A stretch of 64,000 nt of DNA from Microvirga sp. BSC39. GTDB lineage: Bacteria; Pseudomonadota; Alphaproteobacteria; Rhizobiales; Beijerinckiaceae. Below the pieces are notes generated by a model. The model did not search any database, was not told the DNA's origin, and saw only the letters and a program-made list of their open reading frames with translations. Shown piece after piece: positions 27,906 to 36,270 of this stretch (position 1 is its first letter; each line of letters opens with the position of its first letter). The translations under genes were made by a program, and so were the position numbers. The stretch lies in assembly GCF_000739015.1 (NCBI RefSeq), contig NZ_JPUG01000060.1, positions 1 to 64,000 on the forward strand, written 5' to 3'.

Positions 27906-28166
27906 TCAGCCAACCACACTTAGCCGATAATATTCTTCACGTTCTCGATCCATCGATGCTTTGACGGTGCAGACCCGCTGGCTGCGCTCATCTCGAACCT
28001 CGATGACAACATCGCGGGTATCGCCCCTTCCCAGACGGATTGTTCCGATCTCGGCCGCCGAGCGGGTGGCCGCTTGCACCGCAGCGTCTAGGCTGTCGAA
28101 CTCGGCGCCGTCGTCATCGCGCACGCTCTGTGCGCCATCATGAATGTCGAAGTAGTAGCGGGCCAC
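27906..28166 (-). CDS. DUF6894 family protein
   Basis: An 86-aa protein with the typical start ARYYFDIHDG, then DDDGAEFDSLDAAVQAATRS and an arginine-rich end. This is a DUF6894 protein, abundant in Hyphomicrobiales and of unknown function. The start is GTG at 28166 behind GAGGAGA. A second, longer family member lies at 29622-29957. Confidence 0.85.
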   Translation of the reverse strand: MARYYFDIHDGAQSVRDDDGAEFDSLDAAVQAATRSAAEIGTIRLGRGDTRDVVIEVRDERSQRVCTVKASMDREREEYYRLSVVG

Positions 28167-28669
28167 GGCGATCTCCTCTGGGCCAGCACAACTGCATCAC
28201 ACGTGGTCCGTACCAAGCGGTAAGCGCCCCGGCTGAGGTGCTGTCAGGATAACCTCAACCAGCGCGCACAGCGGAGAGGAAGCTCTCCATAAACTCCGAG
28301 GCCATCAACCAACGGCGCCGGAGTCTCTGTTCGGGCGGATACGCCATCCGCCCAGTGCACAGATCCTGTCTCGATCAAAGTAAGCAAGCAGTAGACGTCG
28401 AAATGCACCGCGTACGGCAAATACATCTCAAAGACGTTCTTGGCCCTTTGACGACCACCAAGGATCAGAAGGTGCGCCAATCATTCAACAGGCGTGACAC
28501 TGGCCAAATCCGTACGATCCCAACTGTCACGGCGTCATGAGGCTGTCATCGAGCCGCTTTAGGCGAGCCCTGTGGCCGCTTGGCTCGAGGGCCAAGGACA
28601 GGCACGGATGCACTGCCGTCCTTGGCTCTCACCCAATCTCATCCGTCGCAGCGGCACTCGGTTCGGGCT
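28167..28669. other. Gap without a supported gene
   Basis: A minus-strand frame at 28244-28480 is open but unlike any family known to me. No terminator or operator was found. Confidence 0.35.
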
Positions 28670-28819
28670 TCAGTGGCTCTGGCGTACCACCTGCGGGATG
28701 TCGCGTCTGGCAATACCGATGTCCGACAACTCACGATCAGACAGGGCATTTAACTGGCGTGCGGTTTCACGAGCACGTAACCAGCGTTGCAGACCTGAAA
28801 GAACAACTGATAAAAACAT
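28670..28819 (-). CDS. DUF1127 small protein
   Basis: A 49-aa protein reading MFLSVVLSGLQRWLRARETA, then RQLNALSDRELSDIGIARRD and IPQVVRQSH. The ALSDRELSDIGI(A)R core is diagnostic of DUF1127 (YjiS-like) proteins, small helical and usually basic proteins linked to phosphate, RNA or stress regulation in alphaproteobacteria. The frame is exact from the ATG at 28819 to the stop. A minus-strand terminator lies about 60 nt upstream, isolating it from the next gene. Confidence 0.85.
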   Translation of the reverse strand: MFLSVVLSGLQRWLRARETARQLNALSDRELSDIGIARRDIPQVVRQSH

Positions 28820-28877
28820 AACGCAACCTCAATAATGTGCCGGCCCAAGCGCACAGGCGCCGCGCACTGGCTGTGAG

Positions 28878-28903
28878 AAAAAAGGCCACCTTTGAGGGTG
28901 GTC
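28878..28903 (-). terminator. Rho-independent terminator
   Basis: On the minus strand the stem GACCACC / GGTGGCC (one wobble) with loop CTCAAA is followed directly by TTTTTT. It would end transcripts coming from the gene at 29066-29347 and insulate the DUF1127 gene. Confidence 0.7.
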
Positions 28904-29065
28904 GAGTTTTGGGAGGAAGCCCGCCACAGAAAGGCCGCGGCGGAGGAGGGGGCATCTACAGCGCACCTGGCTCACGACAAACCTGAAAGTGGTCGGCCCT
29001 GGCATGCGGAAAGAGCATGGAACGGATCGGACGCGTTTACCTCTCGTTTACGGTCGCCAAGCAGC

Positions 29066-29347
29066 TCATGCAGGAACCTTCCCGACGATCCACGCCGCCG
29101 CCACTGGGCTGAAGCCGATCTCAATCAACTCCTCCTCGAGATCCTCAACGGGATCAGGCTCCAATGTAATCAAGTTGTCTTCTGCTTCCGGCTCCCGCCT
29201 GCCCTCGTCCTGCTCCGCATCTTCAAGGGGCGTTACCGTGACGCGTACGACCGGGTCTTCGTCGCCATCATCCTCACTCTCGTAGACCTTGAGTGTGACC
29301 CAGCGCTCCTCAACCTCATCCTCGTAGACCGTTTTCCACTCGCCCAT
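29066..29347 (-). CDS. Acidic hypothetical protein
   Basis: A 93-aa protein starting MGEWKTVYEDEVEERWVTL. It is strongly acidic (many Glu/Asp in residues 20-75), with a hydrophobic end (IGFSPVAAAWIVGKVPA). AGGAGGGG lies just upstream of the ATG at 29347, which decides the start. The family is unknown. It is the last gene before a good terminator at 28878-28903. Confidence 0.65.
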   Translation of the reverse strand: MGEWKTVYEDEVEERWVTLKVYESEDDGDEDPVVRVTVTPLEDAEQDEGRREPEAEDNLITLEPDPVEDLEEELIEIGFSPVAAAWIVGKVPA

Positions 29348-29621
29348 GCTCCCCTCCTGGATCATGTACCGGGTAAGGCCCGGCAATGATGCTGTCGCAC
29401 TTTAGCGCTTTAACGCCATCACATTGTCGTGCTTCAGCGCCATACTGACATTGTATGCTGACAGGGCACCCCCCATGTCCTCAATGCGGAGGCACATCCC
29501 GCAACCCCTTGACCACCTCTGTAGACTTCAGCCCCATTCAGACCAATCCCGACGGGGCTTTTTCCTGCCCAGTGGCCGCACGACTTCGACCAGATCGCGT
29601 GGTGTTCCTATGCGAGGGTGC

Positions 29622-29957
29622 CTAACGCGACGCGGAGCTGTCGAGGGGAATGCTCTGCACTGCGCGACCTGCCGCATCTACAATCTCAAGCCTCCAACCC
29701 TGCCATTCGTCCGAGTTCGATGCATCCTGAGAGCGAAGCTCCTCTACAGCTTCCATGGCGGAGATCACGGCTGCCTGGAGACTGGATGCCTCGACGCCCT
29801 CCTGATCCCAGATCACGGTCTCGCCATCGGTGAGGTTGAAGTAATAGCGCAGCAGCGCTGAAGGGTCCGGCGCCGATGCTGTTGAAGAACAAACCGGCAG
29901 CCCAACGTCCATGAGCCCTTCGGTTGGCGCCGGCTTGCTGGTGGGAATGCTGCTCAC
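29622..29957 (-). CDS. DUF6894-like protein with N-terminal extension
   Basis: 111 aa. Residues 36-105 match the DUF6894 layout (RYYFNLTDGE, EGVEASSLQAAVISAMEAVE, WRLEIVDAAGRAV). The first 35 residues are an extra low-complexity segment and may be partly untranslated: the annotated start is GTG with no clear ribosome-binding site, and Met16 is an alternative. It follows the next gene by 12 nt, so they share a transcript. Function unknown. Confidence 0.7.
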   Translation of the reverse strand: MSSIPTSKPAPTEGLMDVGLPVCSSTASAPDPSALLRYYFNLTDGETVIWDQEGVEASSLQAAVISAMEAVEELRSQDASNSDEWQGWRLEIVDAAGRAVQSIPLDSSASR

Positions 29958-29969
29958 AGTTTGGACGCC

Positions 29970-30383
29970 TTACTGAATTGCCGGGGATGAAGGACTGTTG
30001 AGTTCCACCCAGCCCGTGCAGGTCGGGAGGTCAGGGACGAGGTACACGCGGTTTCCTTCAACCTTCTCAACCCGGCAGGGATAGGCTCTCTTGTCTCCTG
30101 GGGGGCGGTACAGGACCAGGCTCCCGGCCGAGACACCATCCTGCGAAGTGAGCGCTTGGTCCACTTCCAAGTTGGTTTTGCCCTGCGCGACCTTGAATTC
30201 ACCAGGGGAGGTGCCTTGTTTGGCGGCTCGCACGCGTTCAAGCGTGGCGATCGCCAGGCGAGCGCGAGCGCGATAGCGGTCCATGACAAGCTTCAGTGGA
30301 CCGCGCTCTGCTCCCCGGTGCCAGGAGACACCTCCGGCTTTCGCAAGCTCGGCCGCAACAGCCTCCACCTCATCTTCCGTCAT
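29970..30383 (-). CDS. Hypothetical protein
   Basis: A 137-aa protein starting MTEDEVEAVAAELAKAGGVS. An N-terminal helical half (MDRYRARARLAIATLERVRA) is followed by a beta-rich C-terminal half (GSLVLYRPPGDKRAYPCRVE, NRVYLVPDLP) that looks like a small SH3/KOW-like barrel. It is cotranscribed with the DUF6894-like gene 12 nt downstream. No family is recognised. Confidence 0.6.
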   Translation of the reverse strand: MTEDEVEAVAAELAKAGGVSWHRGAERGPLKLVMDRYRARARLAIATLERVRAAKQGTSPGEFKVAQGKTNLEVDQALTSQDGVSAGSLVLYRPPGDKRAYPCRVEKVEGNRVYLVPDLPTCTGWVELNSPSSPAIQ

Positions 30384-30854
30384 GCCAGCCCCCCACAACA
30401 CTGGCCAGAAGCTAGGGCTTCTGCCCTAGACAGCAATGAGCGGGGGACAACGGGCACGATGGAACATCGTTCCTGTCTCAGAGATAGTTCCAGAAGGACA
30501 TGGCCCTGACGCGAAGGTCTCGCTCCTGGCATCAGTTGGAGCTTGGAAAGCCAAACGCCTCGGCTGAGGAGATCGGGTTCAAGGACCCTCAGCCGAGGCG
30601 CATGCGGTTCTCTGGAGCTGACACCGCAGGACAAACTAAATCCGCCAACCGTGGCTATTTCATGAATCGATCCAGAGGCTTCTCTGTCTATATGCAGCCG
30701 CCACAGGTGAACCTCACGATGTCGAAAGATGAGGTTCAATTCGGGCAGCCTTGCCTCGCAACCACTGTGCTGAGTAGAGCTTCTGTTGGGAGGCACGGTC
30801 TGCTATCCATCCTGCTGTCCTGCTGCGATCGTTGACCTCTCCAGAAGGTTCAGA
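30384..30854. other. Gap holding a large perfect hairpin
   Basis: No coding region is convincing. A perfect 14-bp inverted repeat at 30556-30600 is the only structured signal. It lies between a minus-strand gene pair and a plus-strand gene pair, that is, in a divergent promoter region. Confidence 0.45.
30556..30600. repeat. Perfect 14-bp inverted repeat with 17-nt loop
   Basis: CGCCTCGGCTGAGG at 30556-30569 is the exact complement of CCTCAGCCGAGGCG at 30587-30600. There is no strict T-run on either side, so it could be an operator, a weak terminator or an RNA structure. Confidence 0.7.
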
Positions 30855-31103
30855 ATGGCCTACACACTCTCCCGGCTTGCTCCAGGCAGCTATGACGTGC
30901 TGCTCCATGGGGTGATTATCGCCAGCTTGGTCCAAAGCGGTAGAACGGATGATGCTACCTGGACGGCAGAACTCCTGCTCGACTTGCCTCCTGAAAAAAG
31001 GCCTGCGCCGTTCACCGAGCTCGAGCATACATTTGGAAGTCTTGAAGAAGCGCAGAGATGGCTCGGAGATGCTGACATCCGTGGGGCGGGTGGAGAGGAG
31101 TAG
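30855..31103 (+). CDS. Small hypothetical protein
   Basis: An 82-aa protein starting MAYTLSRLAPGSYDVLLHGV, with DATWTAELLLDLPPEKRPAP and a helical end (EEAQRWLGDADI). ATG at 30855 follows GAAGG. The stop is 2 nt before the next ATG, so the pair is translationally coupled. The family is unrecognised. It is probably a cytoplasmic soluble protein. Confidence 0.65.
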   Translation: MAYTLSRLAPGSYDVLLHGVIIASLVQSGRTDDATWTAELLLDLPPEKRPAPFTELEHTFGSLEEAQRWLGDADIRGAGGEE

Positions 31104-31105
31104 GC

Positions 31106-31384
31106 ATGGCAGAGGTCATCCAGTTCCCGCAGCGGACAGAGACACAGACACTCAAGTTTGATGAGAAGCATGCCTTCGGAGAGATCGGCGGGTTGATGCT
31201 TTCCCTCGTACAAGAGCAGGATAAAGCAGATGCGCCCTACACGCTCGTGCTGTTCGGCGGGAACGACGTGTTCTTCCCGCTGGGGTCGTTTGAGCCCACA
31301 CTGGAAGGCTTGGAACTCGCCACCATCACTGGCGAAATCACATTGCGTGCACTCGCCGTCGGTCATGACAATTGGTCGAGATAG
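31106..31384 (+). CDS. Small hypothetical protein
   Basis: A 92-aa protein starting MAEVIQFPQRTETQTLKFDE, with a conserved-looking core (YTLVLFGGNDVFFPLGSFEP, then LEGLELATITGEITLRAL). A GGAGAGGAG site just upstream overlaps the end of the preceding gene. The two genes form a tight pair. Not recognised. Confidence 0.65.
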   Translation: MAEVIQFPQRTETQTLKFDEKHAFGEIGGLMLSLVQEQDKADAPYTLVLFGGNDVFFPLGSFEPTLEGLELATITGEITLRALAVGHDNWSR

Positions 31385-31509
31385 TCTCTCGGCATAGACG
31401 GCAGCGCACAAGGACAAGTCGTCGAGCAAGGTGAACTCGCTCCTAATTCAGCCACGACCCCGAGCTTTACTCCGCCTGGAAGGGCAGAAGTCAGAAAGGC
31501 TGACACACA

Positions 31510-31932
31510 ATGGCAGACAATCCGGGCAAACAGACTCCTCCTGCCAAGCCCAGGCGAGACGATTTGGACAAGGCCCGTGAGGCCTACCTCCTCGAACACA
31601 CACCTGGTCTGAAGGAGCACGATGCAGCACAGCACAGAGCCTTCCTCCAGATTGAGGAGGATGCTCTGGCCCGCCATCCAGATCCAACGCCGGACAACAT
31701 CGCCGCGGCGGAAGCTGCTGAGGCTGCCCTCCCGTCCAGAAAGAGGACGGAAATTCAACTGCGACGAAGCTTTGAGTCCTTGGCTGTACATCTTCCCAAG
31801 GACGCCAGGCGCAAGCGCAAGAGCTTCGTCCAGCGTGGTCAGCGAGCGTGGAACAGAGCCAACCCGACACCGCTGACATCGGAGCTGGAGCGAACTCTGA
31901 CAGTAGCCTTCATGAAGGCTCATGGGCACTGA
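31510..31932 (+). CDS. Hypothetical charged protein
   Basis: A 140-aa hydrophilic protein with a lysine/proline-rich start (MADNPGKQTPPAKPRRDDLD), a helical centre and a basic C-terminal region (KDARRKRKSFVQRGQRAWNR). There is no membrane segment or signal. It may bind nucleic acid, but this is only charge-based inference. It stands 125 nt after the preceding gene pair. Confidence 0.55.
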   Translation: MADNPGKQTPPAKPRRDDLDKAREAYLLEHTPGLKEHDAAQHRAFLQIEEDALARHPDPTPDNIAAAEAAEAALPSRKRTEIQLRRSFESLAVHLPKDARRKRKSFVQRGQRAWNRANPTPLTSELERTLTVAFMKAHGH

Positions 31933-32040
31933 CTGCTCATAGGACCATCAGGAGGCAGCGCATAAGCCCGAGACGTCTAGCACTGGTTAAGGGGACGTGT
32001 ACACCCAACACCGCTTTACCACACCCCATCTTCCACTGAC

Positions 32041-32207
32041 GCCAGCGTCGCCTCCGCTGAACCCAGTGGAGCGGGTCTGTCTCGACCAGCGAGCGCTACC
32101 TCCTGCATCGCAGGCTCAACGACTATGAAGCGGTGTTGGAGGCGGTCTGCCGAGTCCAGAGCCGACATCTCGACGGTACAGGTTCTCTCGCACTATCGAT
32201 GGCGTAG
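32041..32207 (+). pseudogene. IS630-family transposase remnant
   Basis: Reading across a frameshift, the sequence gives SPPLNPVERV and then ERYLLHRRLNDYEAVLEAVC. This matches the conserved NPVERVW...RYL end of IS630/Tc1-like transposases, after the last catalytic acid. It is short, frameshifted and inactive. Confidence 0.7.
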
Positions 32208-32479
32208 CGTACCTAACTGCGTCAGGGCCTCCTGGGCGGGTATCAGCTGTTCCGAGCTCCTGAAGCTTCAGAGGTCTGTCCAGTGTGGCCTTCACTAATC
32301 AGCTCTCGCTAAAGCTGTATTTTTCGCCGCCGTCACTGAAATTTCTATCACCCGATAGGGTCATACTGGCTGTGATATCGGACAGCTGGTTGAGGCTGCG
32401 GGTCAGCTCGTGAAGTACCCAGCGTCTGGCCCGGCGTGCTGAGGACCGTTTCATCACCACCTCTCCGCCTCTGGAGCGT

Positions 32480-32548
32480 CTACCGACGCGGTCGGCTCAA
32501 TGGATCAATCGTAACGAGGGTTCCGGTAATCGGATCAAGAATGGTCAT
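32480..32548 (-). CDS. Possible very small protein (22 aa)
   Basis: The frame MTILDPITGTLVTIDPLSRP plus RR has an ATG at 32548 after a GAGAGAAC stretch. The start MTILDP and its length look like small annotated proteins in related genomes, but I cannot verify this. Confidence 0.25.
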   Translation of the reverse strand: MTILDPITGTLVTIDPLSRPRR

Positions 32549-32759
32549 GGGCAGTTCTCTCTCGTTCAGGCACAGGGCCAACGCCGTGCCTGCGGTTTCG
32601 ATCAAGCGCGATTGGAGTTGTGGTTACGAGACAGTTACTGCACGGGGCGCTCACGTCCCCATAGCAGATCGAGGCGGTTCATCCGCGCTCCGACTGCTTT
32701 GGAGGAGAGGCTGATCCGAATCCCAGCGGAACAGCCAGAGCATGTTCATGGGATCATGG

Positions 32760-32830
32760 TTAACGGATCGCTAACAAGCCTCTTGAAGGCTGTATTGTGC
32801 CCTTACTTTGATCGGTTAACCGTTTGGTAA
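32760..32830. promoter_or_regulatory. Two CtrA-like boxes upstream of minD
   Basis: TTAA-N7-CTAA occurs at 32760-32774 and TTAA-N7-GTAA at 32816-32830, each one base from the CtrA consensus TTAA-N7-TTAA. The flanks also form an imperfect inverted repeat (GGTTAACGGATC / GATCGGTTAACC). They lie 155-225 nt before the minD start. Binding by CtrA is inferred only from the pattern. Confidence 0.4.
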
Positions 32831-32984
32831 CCACATCAGGCGCCGAATGAGGGTGCTTACGAGGGGTATGGCCGTAACATTCTGCATTGCCTTTCCGCCT
32901 CATTGCGTATTGCCGCCTCTCGAACTCGCTTGTGCCTGCGTGGGTGCCGTGCCTCCTCACGGTTTCTCTGGAGAACTGCCAGCG

Positions 32985-33848
32985 ATGAAGAAGCCAAGGC
33001 CAAAGCATAGCAAGTCGAAGACAAAGGTCAGGCAGGGCAGGGTGCTTGTGGTGACCTCCGGCAAAGGCGGCGTCGGCAAGACGACCTCGACAGCGGCACT
33101 AGGGGCAGCACTTACGCAGAGTGGCCAGAAGGTGGTTGTCGTCGATTTTGATGTTGGCTTGCGCAATCTCGACCTAGTCATGGGCGCTGAGCGCCGTGTG
33201 GTGTTTGACCTGATCAACGTCATCAAAGGCGAGGCTAAACTTTCACAAGCGCTCATCCGCGACAAGCGTCTCGACACGCTGGCTCTCCTGCCGGCCTCGC
33301 AGAGCCGGGACAAGGATAGCCTGACCGAGGATGGGGTGGCGCGGGTCATCGCAGAGCTGCGGGCGCAGTTTGACTGGGTGATCTGCGACAGTCCGGCCGG
33401 GATTGAGACGGGAGCAACCCTCGCGATGCGGCATGCGGATGTAGCTGTCGTTGTGGTGAACCCGGAGGTCTCCTCAATTCGCGATGCTGATCGGATTATC
33501 GGTATGCTCGACGCCAAAACGGTAAGGGCTGAGAATGGGCAATGCATCGATAAGCAGTTGCTCCTCACCCGCTATGATCCCGTTCGCGCCCGGCGCGGCG
33601 AGATCATGACGGTGGAGAACGTGCTCGAGATCCTGTCCATTCCGCTGCTAGGCATCATCCCAGAGAGCGGAGAGGTGCTTCGCAGCTCAAACGTCGGAGC
33701 GCCAGTGACCTTGGGTAGTCCCGCCAGTGCACCGGCTCAGGCCTACCTTGAAGCCGCCCGACGGCTGAAAGGAGAGGATCCCGTTATCGTCACCTCGAGC
33801 GATAAGCCTCGCCTGCTCCAAAGGCTGTTCACCCGACGAGCTGCCTAG
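32985..33848 (+). CDS. minD: Septum-site-determining protein MinD
   Basis: A 287-aa ParA/MinD ATPase. The deviant Walker A is GKGGVGKTT (residues 26-34), followed by VDFDVGLRNLDLVMGAERRV and the switch region CDSPAGIETGATLAMRHAD. The C terminus ends in a basic amphipathic helix (RLLQRLFTRRAA) that fits the MinD membrane-targeting sequence. MinD recruits MinC and MinE to place the division septum, but neither minC nor minE is adjacent, so this is an orphan paralogue or a dispersed min gene. ATG at 32985 opens a basic 16-residue tail before the ATPase domain. Confidence 0.88.
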   Translation: MKKPRPKHSKSKTKVRQGRVLVVTSGKGGVGKTTSTAALGAALTQSGQKVVVVDFDVGLRNLDLVMGAERRVVFDLINVIKGEAKLSQALIRDKRLDTLALLPASQSRDKDSLTEDGVARVIAELRAQFDWVICDSPAGIETGATLAMRHADVAVVVVNPEVSSIRDADRIIGMLDAKTVRAENGQCIDKQLLLTRYDPVRARRGEIMTVENVLEILSIPLLGIIPESGEVLRSSNVGAPVTLGSPASAPAQAYLEAARRLKGEDPVIVTSSDKPRLLQRLFTRRAA

Positions 33849-34165
33849 ACCTGCTCTGCCGCTCCACAAGAGCGAGATCTGATGCTGTCCGGGAGAAGCA
33901 GCGATGAGGAGGATTTCTGAACTCGCGAAGAGATTAAGGCAAACACTCTCGGGCTTGATCTTGACCCCTTACAAGCAAGCTCTTAGGTCATCATCTTTCA
34001 AATCCATAATCAGCATATACGATGAAGCGTAACTCAAAGCCATTCTCGGTTGAGATCAAGAAGTCCCGCGTCCAAGGTCAGCGTAGCTAATTCCCGCCAA
34101 GGCATTTATTTGCGACAAACCCTGTTGAGGCCACAAGAGTCTCCCCGAAGGAGGAGCCTTGAGTA
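33849..34165. other. AT-richer intergenic region
   Basis: No gene was found. A tail copy of the dispersed repeat (CTTGACCCCTTACAAGC) occurs near 33960. Confidence 0.35.
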
Positions 34166-34657
34166 GTGCCTGAGCCATCTGCCGCCCCACGCATTCTGCC
34201 GAGCATCGTCGAGCCTCTATGGAGCAGGTCAGAGCCGGTTGAGCCTGTCCCTCGCAAGCGTCCTTCAGGGGAGGCCAATCAAGGGCGGATGGAGTTCAAT
34301 CTGACTGCCGCAGCCTCCGAGGACGTGAAAGACGCACACGCAGGATCGCCAGCCAGTGCCAATAACTTGCCTCAAGCTGACAACGCTCCTGTTGATGCAG
34401 AAGACGCGCTGCCTGTCCATGACGCTCAGCCCGCACAAGGTAACAGCATAAAGGCCAAGTCTCGGAAGCCATGGAAGAAGAGCTCTGGAACTGCTGAACA
34501 GGAGATAGCATCCGAGCTACTTCCCGAGGCAGAGAAGCCTGCACCATCAGTGGAGTTGAAGGTGGCCCAGCGCAGGATAACGAAGCGTCTGGCCGCCGCG
34601 GCTCAACTCCCGCGCCATGAACGCTGGAAGGGGCGGCTTCATCCCGCTGCCTGGTAA
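34166..34657 (+). CDS. Hypothetical protein, low complexity
   Basis: A 163-aa hydrophilic protein rich in Ala, Pro, Glu and Lys, probably disordered for most of its length, with a basic helical end (AQRRITKRLAAAAQLPRHER, then WKGRLHPAAW). The start is GTG at 34166 behind GGAGGAG. The tail could bind DNA or ribosomes; this is inference. No family is recognised. Confidence 0.5.
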   Translation: MPEPSAAPRILPSIVEPLWSRSEPVEPVPRKRPSGEANQGRMEFNLTAAASEDVKDAHAGSPASANNLPQADNAPVDAEDALPVHDAQPAQGNSIKAKSRKPWKKSSGTAEQEIASELLPEAEKPAPSVELKVAQRRITKRLAAAAQLPRHERWKGRLHPAAW

Positions 34658-34662
34658 GTTCA

Positions 34663-35127
34663 TTACCCTGTCGGATTTTCAGACTCACCTCGCAACGCCG
34701 CAACGACATCAGCCGGTGGGACGCCGCGATGCCACAGGATATAGACGGTGCGATAGCGCGGTGGCGCAAGGCCAACTGCCTGGCACGCCGCAACGGCCTG
34801 ATCATGCGCCCTGCGAATGCTGCCAAACGGCGCCTTGTCGCCCTGCTTCCAAGCCGGGGAGCGACAGCTCAGGATAGCACGCCAGATGATGACGTGTTTC
34901 AGGTGCGGAAACCTGCGGCCTTTGGGTGTGGTCTTCGGCCTGGAAGCCGGGCTCAGCACATTCTTCGCGCGTTCTCGGGCAAGCACGAAGCGACGCTGGG
35001 GAGCGCGGTGGTGGAGGTCGTGGCCGTCATCATCCGGATTTGCACCACGCTGTTCGGCATCGCGCAGGGCCGCCCTCAAGCGTGCGATCCGCCAAGCTGG
35101 AATGGTTTCGAAGGGCGCAGCGTTCAT
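34663..35127 (-). CDS. Hypothetical protein
   Basis: A 154-aa basic protein. It starts MNAAPFETIPAWRIARLRAA, ends HRGVPPADVVAALRGESENP and has a His/Arg-rich middle. ATG at 35127 follows AAAGAG; the frame is open to 35391 but the extra residues look random. The plus strand carries long shadow frames over the same DNA, which lowers confidence. It is convergent with the gene at 34166-34657. Confidence 0.45.
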   Translation of the reverse strand: MNAAPFETIPAWRIARLRAALRDAEQRGANPDDDGHDLHHRAPQRRFVLARERAKNVLSPASRPKTTPKGRRFPHLKHVIIWRAILSCRSPAWKQGDKAPFGSIRRAHDQAVAACQAVGLAPPRYRTVYILWHRGVPPADVVAALRGESENPTG

Positions 35128-35516
35128 CTCTTTCCGCCAGCAGATCGTTGCTCTCGTACCATACAGGGGCGGAACTGGCCCCATCCCGAGTTTCCCCTCA
35201 ACTGCTGCCGGGCTTATCCTGCGTCGCGCAGGCAGCGTAATCATCGCCGGACGGGTTCGGTGAACAGGAGGTTGGGAAGGGGGTACGGACACTAATGCAG
35301 GATCTGGTCGAGCCGGGAGGCGGGACACCCCACAAGTGCCCGAGCATCTTGGAATGCGAGGTCTTGGTCGGACTCCCTTCGCGAAGGGCATTATGGCCAG
35401 CGGTCATGCGTACCTTCTCCGGATTTCTGCATTGGTGGTGTGAGCGGACCTTCATTTCGTCCGCCCAACATTGCATTTTAACCCGGTGCTGACGTTTACC
35501 AAGTACGAAGCACGCC

Positions 35517-36128
35517 CTAGCGCTCGGCCAGAGCAAGCCTTGCTCCAAGCGCCAGGAAGGCGGCTGCAAAGACGCGGCGCATCCAGACCAGCACCCGCGG
35601 GCGGGACGTCACATGCCGACGAACGGAAGCGGCAAACACACCGTAGAGGACGAACACGAAAAAGGTCATGATCATAAAGACGAGGCTGAGTTCCAGCATC
35701 TGTCCCAGAGGGTGAATCTCGGCCGCACCCACAAACTGCGGTAGAAATGCGAAGAAGAAGATTGAGAGCTTCGGATTCAGTGCATTGACAAGGATCGCAG
35801 ACCAGATGACCTGCCCGTTCGAGCGCGGCACATCCTCTGCCTCGATCTGTAGTGCGCCGTGCTCCTGGAAGGTCTTCCAGGCCATATAAAGCAAGTAGGC
35901 CACGCCCGCGTACTTGACGATTTGGAAGGCCAATGCGCTGGCGTGCAGGAGTGCGGCAAGTCCAGTAATGGCGGCTAGCATATGCGGTACGATCCCGAGC
36001 GTGCAGCCGAAGGCCGCCACGACGGCGGCGCGCACGCCGCGAGAGAGCCCAGCGGCGAGCGTGACGAGCACGCCCGTGCCGGGTGAGGCCACGACGATCA
36101 GGGAGGTGAGGAGGAATTCGGTGCTCAT
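35517..36128 (-). CDS. LysE family translocator
   Basis: A 203-aa membrane protein with six helices and the LysE/RhtB features: PGTGVLVTLAAGLSRGVRAA near the N terminus, KYAGVAYLLYMAWKTF, and WSAILVNALNPKLSIFFFAF. It exports an amino acid or related metabolite. It lies downstream of, and on the same strand as, an AraC-type regulator, a common pairing in which the regulator controls the exporter. The ATG at 36128 gives the normal family start MSTEFLLTSL. Confidence 0.87.
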   Translation of the reverse strand: MSTEFLLTSLIVVASPGTGVLVTLAAGLSRGVRAAVVAAFGCTLGIVPHMLAAITGLAALLHASALAFQIVKYAGVAYLLYMAWKTFQEHGALQIEAEDVPRSNGQVIWSAILVNALNPKLSIFFFAFLPQFVGAAEIHPLGQMLELSLVFMIMTFFVFVLYGVFAASVRRHVTSRPRVLVWMRRVFAAAFLALGARLALAER

Positions 36129-36270
36129 GGGTGATGGATCTCCAGGATAGTCGCGTTGGGCCAAATCCTGGCCGGCGGCGCTTGGGCGCGAGGGATGTCC
36201 CAGGCCCATTCATGCCGTGCTTTCCTGAGAGACGTCTTGAACGAAATTGCAGGCTCAAACCCGGATCAGG

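Larger units (their letters stand above)
31933..32984. other. Gap with IS630 debris and the minD upstream region
   Basis: It contains an IS630 transposase remnant (32041-32207), a possible 22-codon frame (32480-32548) and two CtrA-like boxes before minD. A long upstream in-frame extension of minD (32847-32984) is cysteine-rich and unlike the family, so it is treated as untranslated. Confidence 0.45.

Noticed and set aside
28244..28480. Minus-strand frame of 78 aa
   Set aside because: No ribosome-binding site, no family resemblance, and the composition is typical of a random GC-rich frame.
34729..35295. Plus-strand frame of 188 aa
   Set aside because: It is antisense to the more plausible minus-strand gene at 34663-35127 and has no convincing start site.
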